A stretch of DNA of 5,947 bases, from NCBI GenBank assembly GCA_002411365.1, contig DHSD01000014.1, forward strand, positions 63,281-69,227, written 5' to 3'. The first letter of the stretch is position 1, and the number at the start of each line of letters is the position of its first letter. This DNA comes from Ruminococcaceae bacterium UBA5295. GTDB taxonomy: Bacteria > Bacillota > Clostridia > Oscillospirales > Acutalibacteraceae. Positions 1-5,373 of the stretch are shown one piece after another. Made by a program: the position numbers and the translations under genes. The notes beneath the pieces are model-generated. The model did no database searches. It had not been told where the DNA came from and saw nothing but the letters and a program-made list of their open reading frames with translations.

Positions 1-1194
1 AGCAGGGGCACCCTTAACTTCCTTATAAGCATCCTGCAGCAAATGCACAATAGGATGATCAGCAGGAAAATAAAGCGGTGCGTTTTCAAGTATTTTTTCT
101 GCTGAAAGGCCAGCCTGCTCCGCTTTCCTGCGGATTGTACCGACAATATCACTGCCCTTGCAGGTAACAGGGTAGCGTATATCCACTGTTATGCTCGAAA
201 GGGCGGCATTAATGCGCACAAGGCCGAGATTCAGTGTCAAAGGTCCCGAAGGTCCGTCACTCATTTTTACTCCCATTGAAGCTCCGTCTGTCTCCATGCC
301 AATGTTTTGGTGCATAAAAGACAGGAACATGCCAAGCTCATTTTCAGGAAGCACCTTTGCCATCAAATCCACCAAAAGCCCTGCAGCGTTGATGCCCTCC
401 TGCGGCTGGGCAGCATGGCATGCTTTCCCAATTGAAGTTATTTTAATATTATCTGCCGACTTTTCAAAATCGAATTTGCCGCTTGGTATTTGTTCAGCGG
501 TAGCCTTAAGTTTCTCAAGAAGGCCGCCCGTATCTTCAACGACGGCTTCTGCCATCCCTGGGACGGCATTTACAACCGTACCTGCCGTAAAGCTGCGCAC
601 CACCGGTGAAGGGTTGCCCGCTTTGCTTATCCTGACGCGCAGTATTCCTTTTTCACGGTTGCATACGCCATATTCGCTGTCTGGGGTAAATGCCATATCA
701 GGCATCGGCTCCTTGTTAAAGTACATTTCAAGATCATTGCTGGCAATCTCTTCACCGGCGCCGAAAATGACGCGCACTTTCCGTTTTCCGGTGACACCGG
801 CATCTTTAAGCGCTTTGAGACAATACAATGCAACTACGGCCGCACCTTTGTCATCTGCGGTGCCGCGGCCGAAATATAAATTTCCGCGTCTTGTGAGGCT
901 GAAAGGGTCTGTTTTCCAGCCGTCGCCGGCAGGCACAACATCCACATGAACAACTGCAGCTGCAATTTCGCTGCCATTGCCGTACTCCGCATGGCCTGCA
1001 TAATTGCCGACGTTTTTCGTTGCGAAGCCCATATCCTGCGCCATCTTAAGAATCAGCTGAAGTGCATTTGCCGATTCAGGCCCAAATGGCTTGCCTGGTT
1101 CTGCCTGCGAGCAGACAGAAGGGATTGATACCATACGCGCGAGGCCTTTTAAAATATCGTCTTTATATTTTATAATATTTTTTCCAAATCCCAA
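1..1194 (-). CDS. M20 family dipeptidase (PepV/Sapep-like), 3' end cut off by window edge
   Basis: A reading frame with no stop runs from a TTG at 1194 to the window edge (398 codons, C-terminus missing). It resembles M20 metallopeptidases of the PepV/Sapep dipeptidase group, cytosolic two-zinc enzymes that cleave dipeptides or trim short peptides. The metal-site motifs are in the family order: HVDVVPAGDGW (His83, Asp85), GRGTADDKG (Asp114), FGAGEE (Glu148-Glu149) and FTPDSE (Asp172). A CHAAQP-x-EG-x-NA motif follows in the lid/dimerisation region. The last metal-binding His would lie beyond the window. The TTG at 1194 is preferred because AGAAGG (1202-1207) sits 7 bases upstream and an extended -10 box lies about 30 bases upstream; another in-frame TTG at 1218 is too close to that box. 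It is divergent from the membrane protein gene at 1346. The family is clear; substrate preference cannot be read. Confidence 0.92.
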   Translation of the reverse strand, partial: MGFGKNIIKYKDDILKGLARMVSIPSVCSQAEPGKPFGPESANALQLILKMAQDMGFATKNVGNYAGHAEYGNGSEIAAAVVHVDVVPAGDGWKTDPFSLTRRGNLYFGRGTADDKGAAVVALYCLKALKDAGVTGKRKVRVIFGAGEEIASNDLEMYFNKEPMPDMAFTPDSEYGVCNREKGILRVRISKAGNPSPVVRSFTAGTVVNAVPGMAEAVVEDTGGLLEKLKATAEQIPSGKFDFEKSADNIKITSIGKACHAAQPQEGINAAGLLVDLMAKVLPENELGMFLSFMHQNIGMETDGASMGVKMSDGPSGPLTLNLGLVRINAALSSITVDIRYPVTCKGSDIVGTIRRKAEQAGLSAEKILENAPLYFPADHPIVHLLQDAYKEVKGAPA

Positions 1195-1220
1195 TTTTAT
1201 GCCTTCTTTCTCTGCCAATT

Positions 1221-1229
1221 ATTATATCA
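1221..1229 (-). promoter_or_regulatory. extended -10 promoter for the M20 dipeptidase
   Basis: The minus strand reads TGATATAAT, a perfect TATAAT with the TGn extension. No good -35 box sits 16-18 bases upstream, which is common for extended -10 promoters. Transcription would start near 1214, giving a leader of about 20 bases that holds the AGAAGG ribosome site and the TTG start at 1194. Confidence 0.6.
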
Positions 1230-1345
1230 CGAAAAGTTTAAAATGCAGCTTATTTCAAACAAATTGCCGGCATAACCATTAGGCTGGCAGGAATATTTCA
1301 TCTGCCTGCGCAAATACTGAAATAGTCTGTTGCGGAGGTGAAAAT

Positions 1346-1741
1346 ATGAAAAAAAATGCATTGATTTTTTGTGCAGGCGGTACCATTTATCCAATACTGG
1401 AAATCCTGTGCCGCGGCAAGACGGATTTTTCAATGGCTATTGCAGGAGGGACATGCCTCTGCCTGATTGACAAAGTGTGCAACCACAAGTTGCATAATGT
1501 GTCACTTGCGGTTAAATGCTTTGCCGGTTCCGGAATTATAACATCGGTGGAATTTATTATCGGAGTGATTGTAAACCTTACGATGAAGATGGATGTCTGG
1601 GACTACTCGCAGATGCCCATGAACATTCTTGGCCAAATCTGCCTGCCATTTTCTATTTTATGGTATGCAGCGACAATACCGGCTATGTTGCTGTGCTCGT
1701 CATGTGAAAGGCTATTTGACCGCGTTTCTGCAAAAGAATGA
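1346..1741 (+). CDS. small integral membrane protein, CmpB/'putative ABC-transporter type IV' family
   Basis: This 131-residue protein has about four hydrophobic segments (roughly residues 5-20, 28-42, 56-76 and 92-118). It resembles the small Firmicute proteins annotated as putative ABC-transporter type IV (CmpB, PF06541), although no ATPase is nearby. The hallmark is VWDYSQMPMNILGQICLPFS near residues 83-102; also typical are GGTIYPILEILCRG near the N-terminus and the VEFIIGVIVN segment. The start is clear: GGAGGTG (1334-1340) lies 5 bases before the ATG. The gene is monocistronic, divergent from the dipeptidase and closed by its own terminator. The function of this family is not established; a membrane sensing or transport role is only a guess. 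I could not pick out a convincing promoter in 1227-1333. Confidence 0.8.
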   Translation: MKKNALIFCAGGTIYPILEILCRGKTDFSMAIAGGTCLCLIDKVCNHKLHNVSLAVKCFAGSGIITSVEFIIGVIVNLTMKMDVWDYSQMPMNILGQICLPFSILWYAATIPAMLLCSSCERLFDRVSAKE

Positions 1742-1746
1742 ATATG

Positions 1747-1777
1747 CAGCCGTCCCTGTATTTGGGACGGCTGTTTT
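1747..1777 (+). terminator. intrinsic terminator of the CmpB-like gene
   Basis: A perfect 10-bp stem (CAGCCGTCCC / GGGACGGCTG) with a 7-base loop is followed directly by TTTT. It begins 6 bases after the stop codon at 1739-1741. Confidence 0.92.
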
Positions 1778-2028
1778 AATAAATGCCGCCCGTACCAGAC
1801 CGGCCAGATGATTTCCTCGTGAATGCTATGAAGACAGTATGGCAGAACCCGCCATTTGCAACGCGTTCTCTAAAATAACCGCTTCCGGAAAACAGCCTTT
1901 AAAAACGATATATTTTGACAAGAATTAAAAAGTTCCGCCGCATTTATCATTTTGCCGCTTAATAGTGTATTGGTGTATTATTAGTATGGCTTTTAGATGA
2001 AGATGTTAGACTTTTTTCGAAATCGGCA
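1778..2028. other. gene-free stretch between terminator and tRNA promoter
   Basis: No frame here has a start, ribosome site and length that support a gene. The only item of note is a 32-codon minus-strand frame (1826-1924) whose peptide recalls part of the FabZ dehydratase active-site helix; this is treated as a weak finding. An imperfect tandem GTGTATT lies near 1965-1980. Confidence 0.6.
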
Positions 2029-2058
2029 TTGACAAGCAATGCAAAAATATGTTAATAT
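2029..2058 (+). promoter_or_regulatory. promoter of the tRNA-Ser pair
   Basis: A perfect TTGACA (2029-2034) is followed after 18 bases by TAATAT (2053-2058), which matches TATAAT at 4 of 6 positions. Transcription would start near 2065, about 20 bases before the first tRNA. Confidence 0.65.
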
Positions 2059-2084
2059 TAGAACTGTGCTTTGGCGCATTTGTT

Positions 2085-2173
2085 GGAGAGGTGTCCGAGT
2101 GGTTTATGGAGCTAGTCTTGAAAACTAGTGATCCCGCAAGGGACCAAGAGTTCGAATCTCTTCCTCTCCGCCA
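2085..2173 (+). tRNA. tRNA-Ser (anticodon UGA)
   Basis: This is a class II tRNA. The acceptor stem is GGAGAGG (2085-2091) with CCTCTCC (2163-2169), then discriminator G and an encoded CCA. The anticodon stem CTAGT/ACTAG encloses the loop CTTGAAA, with anticodon TGA at 2119-2121, reading UCN serine codons. The long variable arm (GATCCCGCAAGGGACC region) and the TTCGAAT T-loop fit tRNA-Ser. It is followed 50 bases later by a second serine tRNA, probably in one transcript. Confidence 0.97.
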
Positions 2174-2223
2174 TTTTTTAGTTTAATTTATTTGACAGGC
2201 GGTTTCGCTTTTTAGCCATATCC

Positions 2224-2314
2224 GGAGAAATACCCAAGTGGCTGAAGGGGCTCCCCTGCTAAGGGAGTAGGCCGGGTGACCGGCGCGAGAGTTCAAATCT
2301 CTCTTTCTCCGCCA
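2224..2314 (+). tRNA. tRNA-Ser (anticodon GCU)
   Basis: The acceptor stem GGAGAAA (2224-2230) pairs with TTTCTCC (2304-2310), followed by discriminator G and an encoded CCA (2312-2314). The anticodon stem CTCCC/GGGAG holds the loop CTGCTAA, with anticodon GCT at 2258-2260, reading AGC and AGU. The variable arm GCCGGGTGACCGGC is long, as expected for serine. A terminator follows 10 bases later. Its 3' end faces the prophage remains and is a plausible old integration site, but I found no second copy of the tRNA end in this window. Confidence 0.97.
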
Positions 2315-2324
2315 GAATTAAGGT

Positions 2325-2363
2325 CCGCATGAGTACTGGAAGTCCAGTATTCATGCGGGTTTT
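2325..2363 (+). terminator. intrinsic terminator of the tRNA-Ser transcript
   Basis: A 16-bp stem (2325-2340 with 2343-2358, one G-T pair) has a 2-base nominal loop and is followed by GTTTTC. It closes the two-tRNA transcript. Confidence 0.9.
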
Positions 2364-2463
2364 CTTTTATGTTTGCTATATTTTAACGTACTCTGATATT
2401 TTTAAAAATATTTTCGTATTACACAATCTATTACACATGCAAAGTCGGGGGAGGCAGGCGCAT

Positions 2464-2505
2464 AAAAAATAAAGGCCCACCGGAAATTAATCCCGATGGG
2501 CCTTT
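2464..2505 (-). terminator. strong minus-strand intrinsic terminator
   Basis: On the minus strand AAAGGCCCATCGG pairs with CCGGTGGGCCTTT (13 bp, one U-G pair) around a 9-base loop and is followed by ATTTTTTA. The long U tract follows only on the minus strand, which sets the direction. Confidence 0.88.
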
Positions 2506-2541
2506 CAAGAAGCAGAATAGGTGCGGCCCCCTGCCTCTTTA
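2464..2541 (-). ncRNA. candidate small RNA of about 77 nt (or abandoned transcript leader)
   Basis: A minus-strand promoter at 2548-2576 would start RNA near 2541, and a strong terminator ends it near 2464. No start codon with a ribosome site and no meaningful reading frame lies between. The 5' part can fold: AGGCAG (2531-2536) pairs with CTGCTT (2510-2515), leaving a 15-base loop GGGGCCGCACCTATT. The second hairpin is the terminator. The run GGGGGCC (2525-2531) could instead pair with GGCCC in the terminator's 5' arm (2498-2502), an arrangement typical of antiterminators. It resembles no RNA family I recognise. All of this is inference from promoter, terminator and base pairing. Confidence 0.5.
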
Positions 2542-2547
2542 AACTGG

Positions 2548-2576
2548 ATAATATCATTATTATTCTATATTGTCAA
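2548..2576 (-). promoter_or_regulatory. near-consensus promoter reading toward the tRNA genes
   Basis: The minus strand has a perfect TTGACA (2576-2571), a 17-base spacer and TATTAT (2553-2548, 5 of 6). It lies 9 bases beyond the end of the late-operon terminator and faces only the short unit ending at 2464. Confidence 0.7.
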
Positions 2577-2583
2577 TAGAATA
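2561..2583. repeat. perfect inverted repeat across the -35 box (candidate operator)
   Basis: TATTCTAT and ATAGAATA are perfect complements separated by 7 bases. The -35 box of the minus-strand promoter (2571-2576) lies within the spacer and edge of this repeat, the position expected for a dimeric repressor site. It could also be a core site of an old recombination event. No cognate regulator is in the window. Confidence 0.45.
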
Positions 2584-2584
2584 T

Positions 2585-2620
2585 ATAAAAATAAGGCCGT
2601 CGGAATTAACCGGCGGCCTT
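2585..2620 (-). terminator. terminator at the end of the prophage late operon
   Basis: On the minus strand AAGGCCGCCGG pairs with CCGACGGCCTT (11 bp, one wobble) around the loop TTAATT and is followed by ATTTTTATAT. It lies 19 bases after the stop codon of the frameshifted remnant at 2639. Confidence 0.9.
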
Positions 2621-2638
2621 AATGCTATCTATGCTATT

Positions 2639-2874
2639 TTACGCTTTCGCCTGTGTAGCCGAAGCCGCCGGAGCCGTCAACGCCGCTTTGCCCTTTTTGA
2701 CCTTTCCTGCCACGGCCTGCCTGAGCTGGGCGATTTCATCGTCTGTGATGCCAGGCAGCACTTTTTTGATTTCCGTTGTGATGTGAATTTCTCCTGGGCG
2801 GCCTCAATGGTTTTCGTCACGCTCGGTGTTGTGATGCGAAAATACTCGTCCACAGCGCCCCAAACCGACCGCTT
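2639..2874 (-). pseudogene. frameshifted remnant of an unidentified phage late gene
   Basis: Downstream of the scaffold gene the coding signal changes frame twice. From about 2874 to 2786 one frame gives protein-like sequence around VDEYFRITTPSVTKTIEAAQ. From about 2786 to the stop at 2639-2641 the next frame gives ITTEIKKVLPGITDDEIAQL and then a Lys/Ala-rich tail ending QAKA. Neither piece has a start or ribosome site. They read like the C-terminal part of one gene broken by an indel near 2786, left after a deletion that removed the genes normally following the scaffold. I do not recognise the family; a holin-like or minor structural protein is possible but unproven. The late terminator follows 19 bases downstream. 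Confidence 0.55.
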
Positions 2875-3518
2875 TTATTTGCCGCCAAAGTTTTCTTTAC
2901 ATCGTCCCAATGCGCATTGATTTCTTTGGCGGACATTTTCTTAACCTGGTCCATTGTATAAGCGAGATTCTGTGGCTTATTGTGCTGCGGGGGAGTGTAG
3001 CCACTGCCTTTGATGCGCGCATCCACACCGGCGTTGACGTCATCTTTGTAGCCGGACATAAAGTCGTCCAGATTCCGCTTCGTTTCTTTCTCGTCTTTGC
3101 CAACAAATTTGTCAAGCCAGCGGCATTTTACCTTGTTTCTGTCAAGATAGTCATGCGCCTTATTCAGTAAATCTTTCTGCGCCGATTCTGCCTTCATATC
3201 GGCAAACTGTTTTTCCAGCTCCGAAATTTTTGTGTCTTTCGGGTCCGCATTCGGATGCTCTTTTTTGTACCTGTCCTGATAATACTTGTCAAGATTGTTT
3301 TCCTGCCAAGTTTTGAGAGCTTTGTCCGAATGCTTGTCTTTTTCGCTATCAAGCCACGCGATGCCATCTTTGTCCTTTCCAACAAACTCTTTCACCCGGT
3401 CGAGAGTGACCGGGCTCAAACTTGCTACATAAGACTTAACGTCATTGTTGTCCTTGTTTGCATCGACAAAACTTTTGACATCATCAAGGGTAGTAACGTT
3501 TTGTGGTTCATCTGCCAT
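2817..3518 (-). CDS. phage capsid scaffold protein (DUF4355 type), C-terminus probably altered
   Basis: This 233-residue, highly charged, helix-rich protein resembles the DUF4355 scaffold proteins (PF14265) that shape siphophage proheads and precede the major capsid gene. Typical stretches are AWLDSEKDKHSDKALKTWQENN near residue 54, the coiled-coil-like SELEKQFADMKAES near 100, and KFVGKDEKETKRNLDDF followed by KGSGYTPP, the usual C-terminal signature. The ATG at 3518 has GGAGGA 7 bases upstream. The last ~18 residues (SGRFGALWTSIFASQHRA) do not look like the family. One extra A in the AAGAAAAC run near 2890-2900 would instead end the protein at DDVKKNFGGK, so a one-base deletion there is likely. 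The major capsid gene expected next is missing. A terminator separates this gene from the one upstream. Confidence 0.75.
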   Translation of the reverse strand: MADEPQNVTTLDDVKSFVDANKDNNDVKSYVASLSPVTLDRVKEFVGKDKDGIAWLDSEKDKHSDKALKTWQENNLDKYYQDRYKKEHPNADPKDTKISELEKQFADMKAESAQKDLLNKAHDYLDRNKVKCRWLDKFVGKDEKETKRNLDDFMSGYKDDVNAGVDARIKGSGYTPPQHNKPQNLAYTMDQVKKMSAKEINAHWDDVKKTLAANKSGRFGALWTSIFASQHRA

Positions 3519-3557
3519 AATAAATTCCTCCGTTTTTATGCTCTTCCGACGCGAAAG

Positions 3558-3611
3558 CTCCGGAAACGCAAATTTTTAAAAATGGGTATGGAAAAGCACC
3601 CGTTTCCGAGT
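3558..3611 (-). promoter_or_regulatory. structured leader upstream of the scaffold gene
   Basis: CGGAAACG (3561-3568) and CGTTTCCG (3601-3608) are a perfect inverted repeat 32 bases apart; with a one-base bulge the stem extends to about 10 bp (CTCGGAAACG / CGTTTCCGGAG in the minus-strand RNA). Inside lie a GGGT/ACCC hairpin and the 12-base palindrome ATTTTTAAAAAT (3572-3583). It sits between the upstream gene's terminator and the scaffold ribosome site. No riboswitch family is recognised and no clear promoter is seen here. Confidence 0.4.
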
Positions 3612-3620
3612 GTTTAAGCG

Positions 3621-3655
3621 CATAATAAAACCGCCTTCAATTATGAAGACGGTTT
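3621..3655 (-). terminator. terminator directly after the candidate immunity gene
   Basis: On the minus strand AAACCGTCTTCA pairs with TGAAGGCGGTTT around a 4-base loop and is followed by TATTATG. The one imperfect pair is U-G in minus-strand RNA but A-C in plus-strand RNA, which supports the minus direction. The stem begins in the stop codon of the 74-residue gene, so transcription of the toxin pair would largely end before the scaffold gene. Confidence 0.8.
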
Positions 3656-3878
3656 AATTGATTTCCGAAAATATATCCATAATGCTTTCACATATTTGGC
3701 CGGTACTATTTACACCATCATTATCACCGAGGCCATGCATTTGAAAATACACGGATATTTTTTCTTCCATATCACTCATTTCATCATCCGAGTAGTCTTT
3801 TTCATCTGATAATTCATAACCTACCTTCTGAAAAACATCTAACTGTTTTTGATTGAAATGCGACCGCAGACTTTTCAA
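3654..3878 (-). CDS. small acidic protein, candidate immunity protein for the MuF toxin
   Basis: This 74-residue protein is rich in Asp and Glu (DEKDYSDDEMSDMEEK) and has no signal peptide or membrane segment. It starts at a TTG immediately after two stop codons (TAA TAA) that end the MuF gene, in the same frame. A GGGGGG run, with the preceding AAG, lies 7 bases before the TTG inside the last codons of the MuF gene and serves as the ribosome site, so the two are translationally linked. A terminator begins in its stop codon. Small, acidic, cytosolic and immediately downstream of a toxin-tipped gene is the usual profile of an immunity protein that binds and blocks a basic nuclease domain. I recognise no named family. 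The immunity role is inferred from position, size and charge; the gene itself is well supported. Confidence 0.75.
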   Translation of the reverse strand: MKSLRSHFNQKQLDVFQKVGYELSDEKDYSDDEMSDMEEKISVYFQMHGLGDNDGVNSTGQICESIMDIFSEIN

Positions 3879-3881
3879 TTA

Positions 3882-5066
3882 TTAGCCCCCCTTCAATTTC
3901 TTTGCCTTGCCTTTACTGGTTTTCCATGCAGTAATAATTGCACCCGTATCGGGATTAATATTTACCGTTGCTTTTTCACCGATAAACCGCTGGCTCCGGC
4001 GCCCCTGCTTATCAGTTCTAATGTTATCCACTTTTAACGGATTAGTCAAGGCATCGGCAACATGTTTTCTTTCGACATCTCGTTCAATTGAACGCTCACC
4101 AAAGTGTTGTGATAATTCGGTGACAGTAATTCCATTCGATGTCTGAATGCCAACAAGATTATTCTCATATTCGTTGTCGTTATTTATTCCCTTTTCCGCC
4201 GCCCATTCGGCGTAATTTTTATATCCGATATCTTTCCCAGTTTCATTGTCCCGACGCTTCTGCGGCGCCCAGCCGGACACAGGCGGCACGTTGATGTAAA
4301 CGCACCGGCATTCGGGATGAACCGGGATATCCGGCTTTGAATCATCGTCAATGTCAAAATATTTGCCATCATATCCGGCACATTCGGCGCAGGTATTCGC
4401 TTCAAGCGTCGCGCAAAACATCTGCTGCGAGCAGCCGGCCGACTTTCCAATATCGTCAATCGCTGCCGACTGCACCCGGGCATTTTCCGTATGGACAAGA
4501 CGCTGCGATTCGTAGGCCTGCACATTGAAGATATGCTGGATTTCCCGCCCAATCTGGTCAATCGTGGTGTCACCGTTCATTGCACCCACAAAAGACTGTT
4601 TTAGCTTATCGGCAACCGCCGCTTTATTATTCCAGATGCGGTCGGAGAATATTTCCCCATCAACCGGGCTTTTTACTGCGGCGTCGATATATTCGGGTTT
4701 CAGCATTCCGAATTTTATTCCAGCCTTCAGGCCGGAATCCATAACATACGCGGTTTTATAGTACATATCGCCATAATTATGCTTCAAAATGCCAGACACA
4801 GCCTGAGCTTCTGCGCTGCCAATGCTTTTTTCTGCCGATAAAATTTGCTCATCAACATCGGCAAGGGCTGCCCGTTTCTGTACCGAAGTGACATTCAATA
4901 GGCCATTGACTGCATTTTTTACATACAGCAGGCCAAGGTATTTATGCAATTCGTTAAGGCTGCTTTTCTGCTCCCCATAAACGGCCTGCATCTGCTGGTC
5001 AGCGTATTTTTCTCCGTCCTGCTTTATCTGCAGGACCAGCTTTTGATATTCCGGGTCAATTTTCAA
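3882..5066 (-). CDS. MuF-domain phage head protein with C-terminal BECR-type RNase toxin domain
   Basis: This 394-residue protein has three parts. Residues 1-145 are helical and typical of the minor head protein that sits beside the portal. Residues ~145-262 are the Phage_Mu_F domain (PF04233), with RLVHTENARVQSAA (189-202) and a putative metal site, C226-x2-C229 and HPECRC (250-255). After a linker containing KNYAEWAAEKG, residues ~310-394 form a separate domain: H321-FGERSIER, ADALTNPLKV, QRFIGEKATV (359-368), NPDTGAIITAW (371-381) and a Lys-rich end. This pattern fits the phage Barnase-EndoU-ColicinE5/D-RelE (BECR) nuclease fold, so H321, R325, the T379-x-W381 strand and T383 are candidate active-site residues. 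MuF proteins carrying such domains are known phage polymorphic toxins. The start is a TTG whose bases overlap the portal TGA (TTGA at 5063-5066), with GGCGGTGA just upstream. The frame is intact although both neighbouring phage genes are broken. The MuF call is firm; the toxin fold is likely; RNA as its target is inference. Confidence 0.88.
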   Translation of the reverse strand: MKIDPEYQKLVLQIKQDGEKYADQQMQAVYGEQKSSLNELHKYLGLLYVKNAVNGLLNVTSVQKRAALADVDEQILSAEKSIGSAEAQAVSGILKHNYGDMYYKTAYVMDSGLKAGIKFGMLKPEYIDAAVKSPVDGEIFSDRIWNNKAAVADKLKQSFVGAMNGDTTIDQIGREIQHIFNVQAYESQRLVHTENARVQSAAIDDIGKSAGCSQQMFCATLEANTCAECAGYDGKYFDIDDDSKPDIPVHPECRCVYINVPPVSGWAPQKRRDNETGKDIGYKNYAEWAAEKGINNDNEYENNLVGIQTSNGITVTELSQHFGERSIERDVERKHVADALTNPLKVDNIRTDKQGRRSQRFIGEKATVNINPDTGAIITAWKTSKGKAKKLKGG

Positions 5067-5373
5067 GATGGTTCACCGCCGTTTCCAGCGCTATTCAGCA
5101 GAGTATGCCCAACGGTGTCTGCCTGGCTTTCCTTTTTCAGCTGCTGGATTTCATTGTCCGGATTGTCTACAAAGGACAGCTGAGAGAGGCCAGTGTGGAT
5201 ACTAAGTTTACCATTCAACTGGCTAATAATTTGCGCCATCATAAGGTCATCGGTCGGGATGCAAGGTGTAAATTTAATATCAACATCACGCCAATCGTAA
5301 TTTGTGCCCTGCGTCATGTGAAGATACTCAAAAAGCAACTGCACACGCGTTTCTATCGCGTCTGTCCTTGCCG
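5063..5373 (-). pseudogene. C-terminal fragment of an SPP1-type portal protein
   Basis: Only the last ~100 residues remain. The stretch TNYDWRDVDIKFTPCIPTDD, followed by LMMAQIISQLNGKLS, LSQLSFVDNPDNEIQQLKKE and a stop at 5063, matches the C-terminus of siphophage portal proteins, which normally exceed 400 residues and form the dodecameric DNA channel. The upstream part runs out of portal-like sequence near 5350-5375, where it meets the end of the small terminase gene in another frame. The open frame extends to a GTG at 5422, but those codons overlap terminase sequence and carry no ribosome site. The large terminase gene and the portal N-terminus are therefore deleted. The stop overlaps the TTG start of the MuF gene, the normal portal-MuF junction. 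Confidence 0.8.

Noticed and set aside
191..949. A 252-codon plus-strand open frame
   Set aside because: It lies wholly opposite the M20 dipeptidase, whose metal-site motifs are all in place. Its own product has no recognisable pattern and no good ribosome site.
1264..1290. Imperfect inverted repeat (TGCCGGC...GCTGGCA) between the divergent dipeptidase and membrane genes
   Set aside because: The arms are short with a mismatch, no promoter overlaps it and no U tract follows, so neither operator nor terminator is supported.
2639..2874. Calling the late remnant a holin
   Set aside because: It has no membrane segment and only a vague resemblance in the last helix, so the identity was left open.
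3255..3617. A 120-codon plus-strand open frame and similar ones at 2910-3170, 4525-4761 and 5105-5428
   Set aside because: Each is antisense to a recognisable phage gene on the minus strand, lacks a ribosome site and shows no family pattern.
4184..4573. A 129-codon minus-strand frame inside the MuF gene
   Set aside because: It is a frame-shifted shadow of MuF; the MuF frame carries the cysteine and histidine motifs and the product here is Arg-rich nonsense.
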